A model generated the notes under the pieces. That model made no database searches. It saw only the letters and a program-made list of their open reading frames with translations, and was not told where the DNA came from. Shown here in pieces: positions 1-8,464 of a stretch of DNA of 42,965 bases. The position numbers and the translations under genes are program-made. Location of the stretch: assembly GCA_910584725.1 (NCBI GenBank), contig CAJUBE010000039.1, positions 1 through 42,965 of the forward strand. The letters are read 5' to 3'. Numbering within the stretch: the first letter of the stretch is position 1; every line of letters begins with the position of its first letter. The stretch comes from an uncultured Lachnospiraceae bacterium. Its GTDB lineage: Bacteria; Bacillota; Clostridia; Lachnospirales; Lachnospiraceae.

Positions 1-14
1 AGCTGCTGTTATCT

Positions 15-31
15 CACCTGCATAGCAGGTG
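15..31. repeat. perfect hairpin at the left window edge
   Basis: CACCTGC and GCAGGTG pair perfectly around the 3-nt loop ata, and the hairpin is followed by gtttattta. The 3-nt loop and the GGT(G)GTTT exit resemble the hairpin at the opposite end of the window. Short stems of this type are typical of IS200/IS605 ends and REP-like elements; no transposase is visible here. It could also be a terminator for a plus-strand gene lying outside the window. Confidence 0.5.
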
Positions 32-54
32 GTTTATTTAAAGATTGCTATACA

Positions 55-94
55 ATAAAAAACGCAAAGAAGGCATCCTGCACTCCTTTGCGTT
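55..94 (-). terminator. intrinsic terminator of the leftmost minus-strand operon
   Basis: On the minus strand AACGCAAAG (positions 94-86 read backwards) pairs with CTTTGCGTT (69-61), and the stem is followed directly by TTTTTATTG. It lies just past the stop of the XRE-type gene and probably ends the minus-strand run of genes. Confidence 0.8.
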
Positions 95-119
95 CCACGC
101 TTTCCCGCGTCACTCTTTG

Positions 120-419
120 TCATTTCTTTTCAAAGTGATAATTGCATGACATACCAGCCCAAACACAAAGGAAAAGCAGCCTCCCCCGAACAGGGATGCG
201 CCCCACCCCGCACCTGTCATTGTCATAAAACCGCCAACAAAGAAAGCAAATCTCTTTCAACGTAACCAGATCCGGTTCATTGACATCTCGCTCCCAGTTC
301 GATAATGCCTGTCTGGTCACATTTAGTTTACCGGCTAATTCTTCCTGCGTCATTCCCGATTGTGTTCGCAAATGACGTATTTGCTTTCCCATCGTCGTAT
401 CCGTCTGCTCTCTGTTCAA
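120..419 (-). pseudogene. XRE-family regulator, probably broken by an internal out-of-frame deletion
   Basis: The start is a TTG at 419, seven bases after a strong AGGAGG. The first ~65 residues are a clear Cro/CI-type helix-turn-helix (motif TQEELAGKLNVTRQALSNWE followed by EPDLVTLKEIC). After KEIC the protein becomes an unlikely Cys/Arg-rich tail. In another frame of the same strand (about 265-110) the DNA encodes a glycine-rich hydrophobic stretch (AFFVGGFMTMTGAGWGA..., ending LKRNDKE-stop), as expected for the membrane C-terminus seen in many XRE proteins of this group. The simplest reading is a deletion that removed the linker and shifted frame. The DNA-binding domain may still be made as a ~99-aa protein. 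A possible operator lies at 448-460. Confidence 0.7.
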
Positions 420-447
420 AAGTAGTTCCTCCTTTCTGCTACTGATT

Positions 448-460
448 GTATCAGTGATAC
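448..460. promoter_or_regulatory. 13-bp palindrome upstream of the XRE gene
   Basis: GTATCA and TGATAC flank a single central g, giving a perfect dyad 29 bp before the TTG start and between the MATE stop and the XRE gene. Small XRE regulators often bind such dyads in their own promoters, so autoregulation is a reasonable inference. A TTGACA box (complement of 462-467) lies next to it, but no good -10 is at the right distance. Confidence 0.35.
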
Positions 461-522
461 GTGTCAATAACCAGAAACGAACGCTTGCATTGCGCAAGAA
501 GTTACACGCACATTGCCCTTTT

Positions 523-1854
523 TCAACGATAAAGCGGTCTCCGTATCAGAATCTCAAACAGAATAACCGCCATGACCGCCGTCAGCAGATCGGAGACCGC
601 CTGTGCCATCAAGACCCCTTGGTAGGCGAACGCCTTGGAGGCGATGAAGAGAACGGCTGCAAAAAGCACCCCCTGCCTGCTGACCGACAGAAGAAAAGCG
701 CCCACCGCTTTTCCTGCCGACTGGAAGGTACAGGTCGTCACAAGCACAACCGCCGTAAACACCATTCCCATCTGCTGCATACGGAGCATGGGGACTCCGA
801 TCTCGATGATAGCCGCATCCTGCATAAACATCCCGATCATGGCGGGCGCCGCAAGGGAGAGCGCTCCCGCAAGCACCGCCGCCGTGCAGCATTCAAAGCT
901 GTATGAAAACCGCAGAATTTCCTTGAGACGCGCATGGTTTTTCGCGCCATAATTATACCCGACCAGCGGCTGCGCGCCAAAGGCAAAGCCCACCAGAACC
1001 AGAACGGCAATCAGATTCACCTTCATCACAATTCCCATTGCCGCAACCTTATCATTGCCGTATGGCAAAAGCGACCGGTTCGTCAGCGCAATGCCAATGC
1101 TCTGCATCAGATTCGTAATCGACGCCGGAATCCCGATTGCCAGTATCTGCCCCACCTCTGCGATATGAATATGAAATCCCGCCGGATTGATGGAAAGCCG
1201 TCTGCTTCTTTTTAACAGAAACCAGACATAAAAGATATCCGCGAAAATGTTTCCGATCACAGTCGCAATTGCCGCGCCTGCCGCACCCAGCCCCAACACG
1301 GAAATAAAGACAGGGTCCAGAATCATATTGACGACGGCGCCCAATATGCTGCCCGTCATGGTCGCCGTCGCAAACCCTTCCGTCCGCAGCAGATTGGACG
1401 GCGTAAAGGACAAAATAATAAACGGCGCGCCGAGCACGATATAGGTATAATAGCCGGAGGCATAGGAAAGCGTCTCCGCATCGGCGCCCAGCACATACAG
1501 AATCGGTTCGCGAAGCATCATCATCACCGCCGTCACCAAAATCCCGCACACAATCGCCGCATAAAAACAAAAAACGCTTAAGCGTTTCCCGTCCTCATCC
1601 TTCTTCTCTCCGAACAGCCGGGAAATAAGGGAACTGCCTCCCAATCCGAAAATATCCCCAAGCGCAATCATCAAGGTAAAAACCGGCGCGCTTAAAGATA
1701 CCCCTGCCACCAGATTCGTGTTCCCTGTCTGCGCAATAAAATAGGTGTCTACCATATTGTAGACCAACGAAACTACCATGCTGAGCACAACAGGCAGGGC
1801 GAATTTGAAGTACGCCTTCGGCACCGGCGATTTCTCAAACAATTCATTTTCCAT
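523..1854 (-). CDS. MATE-family multidrug/sodium antiporter
   Basis: This 443-aa, strongly hydrophobic protein has the length and about twelve membrane segments of MATE exporters, which extrude cationic drugs or metabolites using a sodium or proton gradient. The N-terminus (PKAYFKFALPVVLSMVVSLV, then YNMVDTYFIAQ) is the typical first MATE helix, and the central GLGAAGAAIATVIGN stretch is the family repeat. The ATG at 1854 follows GGAGG at good distance. It is the last intact gene of a minus-strand run that starts near 6992; the gap to the flavoprotein upstream is 27 bp, so co-transcription is likely. Substrate cannot be read from sequence. A second MATE gene lies at 24003-25340. Confidence 0.93.
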   Translation of the reverse strand: MENELFEKSPVPKAYFKFALPVVLSMVVSLVYNMVDTYFIAQTGNTNLVAGVSLSAPVFTLMIALGDIFGLGGSSLISRLFGEKKDEDGKRLSVFCFYAAIVCGILVTAVMMMLREPILYVLGADAETLSYASGYYTYIVLGAPFIILSFTPSNLLRTEGFATATMTGSILGAVVNMILDPVFISVLGLGAAGAAIATVIGNIFADIFYVWFLLKRSRRLSINPAGFHIHIAEVGQILAIGIPASITNLMQSIGIALTNRSLLPYGNDKVAAMGIVMKVNLIAVLVLVGFAFGAQPLVGYNYGAKNHARLKEILRFSYSFECCTAAVLAGALSLAAPAMIGMFMQDAAIIEIGVPMLRMQQMGMVFTAVVLVTTCTFQSAGKAVGAFLLSVSRQGVLFAAVLFIASKAFAYQGVLMAQAVSDLLTAVMAVILFEILIRRPLYR

Positions 1855-1881
1855 CTTTCCGTCCTCCTGCCCTTGGGGTTT

Positions 1882-2421
1882 CTACATCGTTTCGCAAAAC
1901 GCTATGATCTCGTCCATACGCGGCGCAACATCTTCCCTATATTCCACGGAGCACAACCCCAGACTACCGCAGCACGTAATTTCCAGATGCCCGTAAAAAT
2001 GTTCTATGCTCTGTATGATTCTCTCACATTCCTTCATCCCCGGTCCCGTCCGCAGGGCAATAGCGTACCCTCTTTTTCCGCCGCTGACCGCCGCATGGGG
2101 CTCGTGTGTGTTGCACCACGGCGTGCACCTGTCGATAAATGCTTTGAACTGTCCGGGAACATCCGCCCAATAGGACGGCGAGACGGACACGATAAGATCC
2201 GCACGCTCAAATTCACTGACGATCAGCGGAATATCATCGTTCTGGACACATGCCGCCGTGCTATGGCACGTCCTGCATCCTTTGCAAAATCCAAAATCAT
2301 AATCGTCTATACAGATGCACTTTGTCCCGTATTTCTCTGCTAATTTTCGGGAGACGATTTTTACAATCTCAGCCGTGGCGCCTGTCCTCACAGGGCTGCA
2401 GTTGATTACCAGTGCGTTCAT
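1882..2421 (-). CDS. flavodoxin-like NAD(P)H-dependent oxidoreductase
   Basis: This 179-aa protein begins MNALVINCSPVRTGATAEIV, the phosphate-binding loop of FMN reductases of the flavodoxin fold (INxSPRxxGxT). Residues around 48-60 carry C-x2-C-x2-C-x5-C followed by DDI, a pattern found in iron-sulfur flavoproteins and related quinone/FMN reductases. SPSYWADVPGQFKAFIDRC is the usual flavin-contacting segment (SPxYW...PGxxKxxIDR). The ATG at 2421 is chosen because GGAGG precedes it; an open frame extends further upstream but overlaps the neighbouring acetyltransferase. It sits 29 bp after that gene and 27 bp before the MATE gene, so it is probably in the same operon. The electron acceptor is unknown. 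Confidence 0.88.
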   Translation of the reverse strand: MNALVINCSPVRTGATAEIVKIVSRKLAEKYGTKCICIDDYDFGFCKGCRTCHSTAACVQNDDIPLIVSEFERADLIVSVSPSYWADVPGQFKAFIDRCTPWCNTHEPHAAVSGGKRGYAIALRTGPGMKECERIIQSIEHFYGHLEITCCGSLGLCSVEYREDVAPRMDEIIAFCETM

Positions 2422-2450
2422 AACAGCTCCCTCCGCTAAATCCTGAAATA

Positions 2451-2912
2451 TCACTGAATTGCCTTCGCCATACACAAAGACTCCGGCATATCCGCATACG
2501 GTCCGTAGTTGGGAATGACTGTAAACCCCAGCTTTCGATAAACCGCGCAGGACTCCACCAGCAGCTCGCCCGTCTCCAGAATCATCCGCCGGTAACCCAA
2601 CTGTGCCGCCCATTCGATCAGTAAGGAAACGAGCCTGCTCCCGATCCCCTGCCCTTGATATTCGTTATGTACAAACACCCTCTTCAGCTCGACAGTCTCA
2701 TCGTCGTACCTTCTGATGGCGCCGCCGCCAACCGGCTTACCATCATCATAAACGACGATCGCCTCCCGTATCTCGTCAAGCTGGTTAAATTTCGCGTACT
2801 TCTCTCTCTTGATCTGCTTTCCGACACGCCTGTCCAGATCCATGTCAAGGAGTCTGCAGTTTTCGATGAAATCTTCGTTTTTACCGTCTGTTCTCACATA
2901 GTCCATATCCAT
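2451..2912 (-). CDS. GNAT-family N-acetyltransferase
   Basis: This 153-aa protein shows the acetyl-CoA binding motif of the GNAT fold (VFVHNEYQGQGIGSRLVSLL) in its middle and a typical C-terminal VYRKLGFTVIPNYGPY strand. Two methionines are possible; the ATG at 2912 lies six bases after AGGAGG and is preferred. It is 51 bp downstream of the hybrid kinase and 29 bp upstream of the flavoprotein on the same strand. The acceptor substrate (small molecule or protein) is not recognisable. Confidence 0.88.
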   Translation of the reverse strand: MDMDYVRTDGKNEDFIENCRLLDMDLDRRVGKQIKREKYAKFNQLDEIREAIVVYDDGKPVGGGAIRRYDDETVELKRVFVHNEYQGQGIGSRLVSLLIEWAAQLGYRRMILETGELLVESCAVYRKLGFTVIPNYGPYADMPESLCMAKAIQ

Positions 2913-2963
2913 ACGGTTCCTCCTGTATTTCCTGTCCCGGCATCGCTGCCCCATGGTTCGGCT

Positions 2964-5513
2964 TCACGAAGATTTCGGTTTCCCATATCTGAGCCGGTTC
3001 ATCACCCGGAACATTTTCCCCATATCCACCGGCTTCGCCAGATGCTCGTCCATCCCGGCATCCTTTGCCATCGCCACATCCTCGTCAAACGCGTTGGCTG
3101 ACAGCGCAATGATGGGAACCGTCTTTGCGTCCGCCCGGTCCATGGCGCGAATCACGCGCGCCGCCTCATATCCACTCATAACCGGCATCATCAGATCCAT
3201 GAGCACACAGTCAAATGTTTCGGGAGCAGATGCAGCAAACGCGTCCACGGCAACTTTTCCGTCATTCGCGGTCACGACCTCCGCGCCTGCATCCTTCAGC
3301 ATGAACTCAATGATTTCACAGTTGATCTCATTATCCTCCACCAGAAGGACGCGCATCCCGGCAATGGTGTCCGGTTCATTCTGCCCTTCATCCACAGCCT
3401 GCGCATCGCGCACCCCGTCGATTTGCATGGGCAGGGTAATACGGAACAGACTGCCGCTGCCAATCTGACTTTCTACCTCAATATGTCCCTTCATCTGGTC
3501 TACAAGCTGCTTCACTATGGACATACCGAGACCGACGCCATTATAGTGGGTTCTCGCGCTTTTATGCTCCTGCGTAAAGGGCTCAAAAATATGCTTTTTG
3601 AACGCCTCCCCAATACCGATCCCGGTATCTTCGACCTCAAACTGATAGTCCGCGGTGTCACCCCGGCAGGATGTCTCCTTTACCCGCACAGAGACGGCTC
3701 CCTGCGGATGGTTATATTTTATCGCATTGTCAATCATATTCATCAGAATCTGCTGCAGATACAGCGGATTTCCAATCACCCTGCCATGCTGTATGTAAGC
3801 TTCCTCCAGTGTCAGCCGTATGCCCCGCTCCTTTGCCCTCTCGTCCAGAAGCGCGATACTGTTTTCCAATACATCGCGAAGCGCAAACGATTCCTCCGCT
3901 TCCGTCGGTCTTGCGCTGTCCATCTTACTGAATTGAAGCACGTCGTTGACCAGAGAAAGCAGATGCTCCGTTGACACGCGTATTTTATTGCGGCAATCCT
4001 TCTGCCGCTCCGGGTCGTCCTGACTTTTCTCTATGATGGACAGCATCCCCAGTATGCCGTTGATGGGCGTGCGCAGGTCGTGGGACATGTGGGAAAGGAA
4101 CTCGCTCTTTGCCGAATTGGCACGTCTGACCTTCTCCAGCAGTTCCATGATCGCCTGCTCCTGTTTTCTCTTCGCCACCATCGTCTCCGTGATATCCTGA
4201 TGGTACCCATTCAGACAGACGCCCGGTTTCTTGAATGTTTTGTCGGGCACACCGCCGCAGCGGACATAAATCTTCCCAAGCTCAGGATGCTTCCACGGGT
4301 AAATCACTTCGGAACGCCCGGTTTCCACGATCTCCCGCACGGATTCCTGCACCATCTCCACATAGTCCGGCTCAATATTCTGAAACCAGTGTCGGTAGCA
4401 TTCCTCCGGCTCGATCTCATCCGACACGCCAAGCAGCATCCGCATGACCCGGTTGGTATACATCCTCGGCTGGCATCCCTCCTCCAGCTCGATCGTCCAA
4501 ATGCCGGTTCTCGCGCCCTCCAGAATGTCCTCCAGATTCTGCCTCGCCTCCAGCCTGTACTTCTCTTCCTGCTCCACCACCGCGTTCACATCCCGCAGAG
4601 CAAAAATCGCGCTGTTTTCTTCCTCCGCTTTCTCTGTAGCAGAAAAATGAATCTCCATATGTTTCAGTCCATAAACGTTGTCATTGACCTGATAGCGCAC
4701 ATAGAACTTCTTCTTTGTCCGAAGCTGCGAAAGCACATACTCCTTCTTTGTCACAGAAGTAAGTTTTTTCTGGTCTCTGGGCGCGACGCACCGGGAAATA
4801 TACTGTCCGACAGCCGCCTGATAGCCGTCCGCAAAGCCGGCGCCCCAATCCATATCCATCTTTTCGCTGTTCCGATATACCTCGCATTCGTCCGTATCAA
4901 AATTCACCTGAAAGATGCCCAGATAATCCACGCTGAGCGCCTGCAGGACATTGTAACTGCGCTTCCGGAGTTCCCGGAACAGATTGCGCTGTTTCAGGCA
5001 TGATACAATAAAATATGCCGCGGTCTGGAGCATATTCGACGCATATTCCAGCGACTTCGCCGGCGGGTTGTCCACCCCGTAAAAGCCAATAATCTTTTCC
5101 CCGTTATAAAGGGGAACCACCACAAGAGAGCGGATGTTCTGCCGCTTCAAATTCTCATACTGCAAAGGCTCCGTTTCCCGTATGTCTTCCAGATCTTCTA
5201 TCACAATATGCCTGCCGACGCTGAAATTCCGATACCAGCTCGCGCACACCTCCGGGGGCACATTCTGAAGATTCTCCTTTTCCGGCTCCACTCCATCCGC
5301 CACCCACTCATACGTGTTGTCGTCACAGCCGGACGCGTTCTGCTCAAATATGTAAGTGCGTTCCCCATTAAGCGCCATCCCCAGATGCTGTAACAGCACA
5401 TCCAGAGACTGGTCCGGCGTCTCCGCCAGCAGGGCGGCACGAAGCCCCTCATTGATGACATTCTCCAGATTCTGAACGCTCTGCACTCCACTCTGGTGTC
5501 CCAAACAGTCCAT
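2964..5513 (-). CDS. hybrid sensor histidine kinase with GAF and PAS-like sensors and a receiver domain
   Basis: This 849-aa protein has no membrane segment, so it should sense a cytoplasmic signal. An N-terminal GAF-type domain (about 20-175, with SLVVVPLYNGEKIIGFYGVDNP) is followed by one or two PAS-like regions (about 185-310 and 320-445), a HisKA domain with phospho-acceptor His478 in SHMSHDLRTP, and a HATPase domain (N-box with Asn596, DTGIGI at 629-634, GVGLGMSIVKQLV at 659-671). The C-terminal receiver (about 719-840) has the DN pair at 727-728, phospho-acceptor Asp773 in LMDLMMP and Lys827. All catalytic residues are present. The hybrid layout predicts a phosphorelay to a separate HPt protein, and no HPt or output regulator is encoded nearby. 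The neighbours are acetyltransferases, 56 bp upstream and 51 bp downstream. Confidence 0.95.
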   Translation of the reverse strand: MDCLGHQSGVQSVQNLENVINEGLRAALLAETPDQSLDVLLQHLGMALNGERTYIFEQNASGCDDNTYEWVADGVEPEKENLQNVPPEVCASWYRNFSVGRHIVIEDLEDIRETEPLQYENLKRQNIRSLVVVPLYNGEKIIGFYGVDNPPAKSLEYASNMLQTAAYFIVSCLKQRNLFRELRKRSYNVLQALSVDYLGIFQVNFDTDECEVYRNSEKMDMDWGAGFADGYQAAVGQYISRCVAPRDQKKLTSVTKKEYVLSQLRTKKKFYVRYQVNDNVYGLKHMEIHFSATEKAEEENSAIFALRDVNAVVEQEEKYRLEARQNLEDILEGARTGIWTIELEEGCQPRMYTNRVMRMLLGVSDEIEPEECYRHWFQNIEPDYVEMVQESVREIVETGRSEVIYPWKHPELGKIYVRCGGVPDKTFKKPGVCLNGYHQDITETMVAKRKQEQAIMELLEKVRRANSAKSEFLSHMSHDLRTPINGILGMLSIIEKSQDDPERQKDCRNKIRVSTEHLLSLVNDVLQFSKMDSARPTEAEESFALRDVLENSIALLDERAKERGIRLTLEEAYIQHGRVIGNPLYLQQILMNMIDNAIKYNHPQGAVSVRVKETSCRGDTADYQFEVEDTGIGIGEAFKKHIFEPFTQEHKSARTHYNGVGLGMSIVKQLVDQMKGHIEVESQIGSGSLFRITLPMQIDGVRDAQAVDEGQNEPDTIAGMRVLLVEDNEINCEIIEFMLKDAGAEVVTANDGKVAVDAFAASAPETFDCVLMDLMMPVMSGYEAARVIRAMDRADAKTVPIIALSANAFDEDVAMAKDAGMDEHLAKPVDMGKMFRVMNRLRYGKPKSS

Positions 5514-5569
5514 TGTTTTCCCTCCATACTATCCGCCAGCCGCTCCTGCGGCATCTTTTTCCGCTCTCA

Positions 5570-6091
5570 TCAGCGCCTTACCACATAACGGTAATGCGGC
5601 ATATCCACACCTCTGTAGTGCTTCGTCCAAGTATCCTCGATGGTCATACCGTTTCTGACCGCCACCTGCTGGGATGCCGTATTGATGTCCCGGATAATGG
5701 AGCAGACGTCCTTTGCCTGCAATACGTCGAAGGCGTACTGCTTACATGCCATTGCCGCCTCCGTCGCATACCCTTTATGCCAATGCGACCTTTCAAATAA
5801 ATAGCCGACCTCGAGCACTTCCTCCTCTTTCCACGGCTGCATGGTAAGTCCGCACTGTCCGATCATTTTCCCATTGTCCTTTAAGATAACTGCCCATAAG
5901 CCAAAGCCCCACTTCTGATAGCGCGCCCTCTGTCTGTCCAGCCATTCCTGCGCCTCCGAATCAGTGAACGCCCCCTCATAGGCGTACATGGTCTCCTCAT
6001 CCTGCAAGATATTACACAGAGAAGGAAAATCGTCCTGCGTCATTTCCCGCAAATATAATCTTTCCGTTTCCAGTATCACATTTTGTCCCAT
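5570..6091 (-). CDS. GNAT-family acetyltransferase, RimJ/RimL type
   Basis: This 173-aa protein starts LETERLYLREMTQDDFPSL, the signature opening of the RimJ/RimL-like acetyltransferase group. It carries GYLFERSHWHKGYATEAA, the acetyl-CoA loop, and ends with the conserved asparagine/methionine region (VAVRNGMTIEDTW). Its ATG at 6091 comes four bases after the TAG of the AraC gene (tag-agga-ATG), so the two are probably translationally coupled. Homologues modify ribosomal protein N-termini, antibiotics or small molecules; which applies here is open. Confidence 0.88.
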   Translation of the reverse strand: MGQNVILETERLYLREMTQDDFPSLCNILQDEETMYAYEGAFTDSEAQEWLDRQRARYQKWGFGLWAVILKDNGKMIGQCGLTMQPWKEEEVLEVGYLFERSHWHKGYATEAAMACKQYAFDVLQAKDVCSIIRDINTASQQVAVRNGMTIEDTWTKHYRGVDMPHYRYVVRR

Positions 6092-6095
6092 TCCT

Positions 6096-6992
6096 CTATG
6101 CCTTTCCTTTTCTGTACTCGCCGGGCGTCACTTGAAACACTTCCTTGAATTTCCGGCAAAAATAGCCGACATTTTCAAACCCGGTGTCGCGGGCGATGGC
6201 GGCGACGCTGTCCTGCGTCGTCACGAGCAGCTTTGCCGCCCGTTTCAGCCTGTAATGCACCAGATAGCTGATGGGCGAGGTGTGAATATTTTTGTGAAAA
6301 ATACTGAATACACTGCTTTTGCCAAGAGCCACCGTTTCCGCGATATCGTCAAGCGATATCTGGTTCGGATAATTTTTGTGAATATACTGCAGCATGATCT
6401 GGAGCTGTGCCTGCGTCCGCGCCGGTGCCTGCGGCGCGGAAGTATTTTCTGTGATATCCATATTATCATACAACAGACGCCACAGTTTTAAAAGCAGTTC
6501 TTCTGTCTTTATTTCGCATCCGTTTTCCATTTCCTGCACGGCAAATACATCCGCCAGCGTGCGCAGTATCTCTGCCTGCGCGGAATCGCCTGCGGAAAAG
6601 ATCTGACACTCTGCCGCCGAGTCCAGAACCGGCTGTACATACTTCCGATAGATCAGACTGTCTTCCGGTGCAAGCAGGGACGGGGAAAATACCATGTTTG
6701 GAATAATGACGCTCTCCGCCGCCTCGAACCTGTGAATGACCTGCGAATTGATAAAAATGCCCGTTCCGGCTCCCAGAACATATCTCCCGCTCCCGATCAG
6801 AAAATCCGCCGTCCCCTCTTTGATCAATACAAATTCCACTTCCGAATGCCAGTGCCAGTCTATACAGTGAAAATCGAACTGCCAGATATCCTCCAGATAA
6901 TATCGGAACGGATACTCCTCGCTTCCGTGGGGAATGGTCTCCCGCAGCGATTCATCGGTTACGATCCTGCTGTATCCCTCATTTGTTTTCAT
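6096..6992 (-). CDS. AraC-family transcriptional regulator with N-terminal cupin
   Basis: The 298-aa protein has an AraC-type cupin sensor in the first half (FHCIDWHWHSEVEFVLIKEG, then a GTGIFINSQVIHRF strand) and two helix-turn-helix motifs in the last 100 residues (ISLDDIAETVALGKSSVFSIFHK and SVAAIARDTGFENVGYFCRKFKEVFQVTPGEYRK). The ATG at 6992 follows GGAG; an open frame continues upstream without features. It is transcribed away from the MFS transporter at 7220, and such divergent pairs are normally regulator and target, so it probably senses the sugar or metabolite carried by that transporter. It also leads into the acetyltransferase and kinase genes downstream. Confidence 0.92.
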   Translation of the reverse strand: MKTNEGYSRIVTDESLRETIPHGSEEYPFRYYLEDIWQFDFHCIDWHWHSEVEFVLIKEGTADFLIGSGRYVLGAGTGIFINSQVIHRFEAAESVIIPNMVFSPSLLAPEDSLIYRKYVQPVLDSAAECQIFSAGDSAQAEILRTLADVFAVQEMENGCEIKTEELLLKLWRLLYDNMDITENTSAPQAPARTQAQLQIMLQYIHKNYPNQISLDDIAETVALGKSSVFSIFHKNIHTSPISYLVHYRLKRAAKLLVTTQDSVAAIARDTGFENVGYFCRKFKEVFQVTPGEYRKGKA

Positions 6993-7130
6993 ATCATGCC
7001 GCTCCTTTATTCTCGCGGGCAACGAGCCAAGTGACTTTCTTATGGAAGAATCCTTGGCTGTACCGCAAACCTTACTGTGAAGCCGAAGGTTAAACTGTAA
7101 TATTGTGTAATAATATTGGGATATATTGCA

Positions 7131-7159
7131 TTGATGTCTGCATCTGACTACTATATAAT
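7131..7159 (+). promoter_or_regulatory. promoter of the MFS transporter
   Basis: TTGATG (7131-7136) and TATAAT (7154-7159) are separated by 17 bp, a good vegetative promoter. It lies in the 227-bp divergent region between the AraC regulator and the transporter. A GCAGAA/TTCTGC inverted repeat follows in the leader. Confidence 0.65.
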
Positions 7160-7219
7160 ACAATTCGTTGCAGAAGTCAATCCCTTCTGCACGAAACCGA
7201 TGAAAGGAGTACACATGTC

Positions 7220-8407
7220 ATGTCAAAAAATTATAAGAAAACACTGATTGCCTGCTATCTCGGCTTCATCACACAGGCGATCTGCGCAAATTTTGCGCCG
7301 CTGCTGTTTTTAACGTTTCACAATAAATATCAGATACCGCTCGGGCAGATCGCGCTGATCTCCACCGTATTTTTTCTGACCCAGCTCATTGTGGACATCC
7401 TCTGTTCTTATTTTGCAGACAAGATCGGGTACCGCAAGTGTGTCGTTGCCTCGGAGTTGTGCGCGGCGGCTGGTCTGGTCGGACTCGCCTTTCTGCCGGA
7501 CCTTGTTCCCAATCCGCTGGTCGGTATCATCGCAAGCGTCATTGTCTACGCCATCGGGAGCGGGCTGATCGAGGTACTTTGCAGCCCCATTGTGGAGGCA
7601 TGTCCCTTCGACAACAAGGAAGCCGTGATGAGTCTGCTGCACTCCTTTTACTGCTGGGGATCTGTGGGCGTCATCCTTCTGTCCACCGTCTTTTTCGCGG
7701 TATTTGGTATTGACAGCTGGAAATGGCTTGCCTGCATCTGGGCTGTCATTCCTCTGTACAATATTTACAACTTCGCCACCTGCCCCATTGAACATACGAC
7801 CGAAGCCGGCGGCGGCATGGGCACAGGACGTCTGCTCCGGGTTCCGCTGTTCTGGATATCCATTGTACTCATGGTCTGCGCGGGCGCTTCCGAGCTTTCC
7901 ATGGCACAGTGGGCTTCCGCCTACACGGAATCGGCGCTTGGCTTTTCAAAGGCGATGGGCGATCTCGCCGGTCCGTGCATGTTTGCGATCACCATGGGCA
8001 TCAGCCGTGTCATATTCGGAAAATATGGCGACAGGCTGGATCTGATGCGGTTTATGCTCGGCTCGGGCGTCCTTTGTCTGAGCTGTTACATAGCGGCATC
8101 CATCTCAGACAACCCGGTGATCGGGCTGGTCGGCTGTATTTTGTGCGGTTTTTCCGTGGGCATCATGTGGCCCGGCACGATCAGTATCTGCTCCGGGAAG
8201 CTGCCGGAGGGCGGTACCGCCATGTTCGCCCTGCTCGCCATGGCGGGGGATCTGGGCGGCGCGTTCGGTCCCAGTCTGGTGGGAAATATCACCCAGAATG
8301 CGGGCAATGACTTAAGAAAAGGGATGCTCGTGGGATGCGTTTTCCCGCTGATACTGATCCTTTCCCTAATTCTGCTGAAAGGTATGAGAAAACCAAAAAA
8401 TACCTAA
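7220..8407 (+). CDS. MFS transporter, FucP/sugar-symporter-like
   Basis: This 395-aa protein has about twelve membrane helices and the major-facilitator signature after helix 2 (FADKIGYRKCVV). The general layout (FITQAICANFAPLLFLTF at the start, SELSMAQWASAYTES at the start of the second half, ILCGFSVGIMWPGTISI near the end) resembles the FucP/YbjJ-like branch that takes up sugars and related metabolites. The ATG at 7220 is in frame after AAAGGAG; a nearer ATG four bases earlier is out of frame. It diverges from an AraC-type regulator. The transported compound cannot be told. Confidence 0.9.
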   Translation: MSKNYKKTLIACYLGFITQAICANFAPLLFLTFHNKYQIPLGQIALISTVFFLTQLIVDILCSYFADKIGYRKCVVASELCAAAGLVGLAFLPDLVPNPLVGIIASVIVYAIGSGLIEVLCSPIVEACPFDNKEAVMSLLHSFYCWGSVGVILLSTVFFAVFGIDSWKWLACIWAVIPLYNIYNFATCPIEHTTEAGGGMGTGRLLRVPLFWISIVLMVCAGASELSMAQWASAYTESALGFSKAMGDLAGPCMFAITMGISRVIFGKYGDRLDLMRFMLGSGVLCLSCYIAASISDNPVIGLVGCILCGFSVGIMWPGTISICSGKLPEGGTAMFALLAMAGDLGGAFGPSLVGNITQNAGNDLRKGMLVGCVFPLILILSLILLKGMRKPKNT

Positions 8408-8420
8408 AATAAGTGGGATG

Positions 8421-8455
8421 GCAGAAAGAACTTCAAGTGCCTGCTGCTATCCCAA
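8421..8455. terminator. possible terminator between converging genes
   Basis: GGGAT-GCAG and CTGC-ATCCC arms form an interrupted stem between the ends of the MFS and methyltransferase genes. On the minus strand it is followed by a T-rich run (acttatttt). The stem has mismatches, so it is a weak call. Confidence 0.35.
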
Positions 8456-8464
8456 AAATACCTC

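Noticed and set aside
4080..5003. 307-aa open frame on the plus strand
   Set aside because: It lies inside the hybrid histidine kinase on the opposite strand, and its composition is that of a shadow frame.
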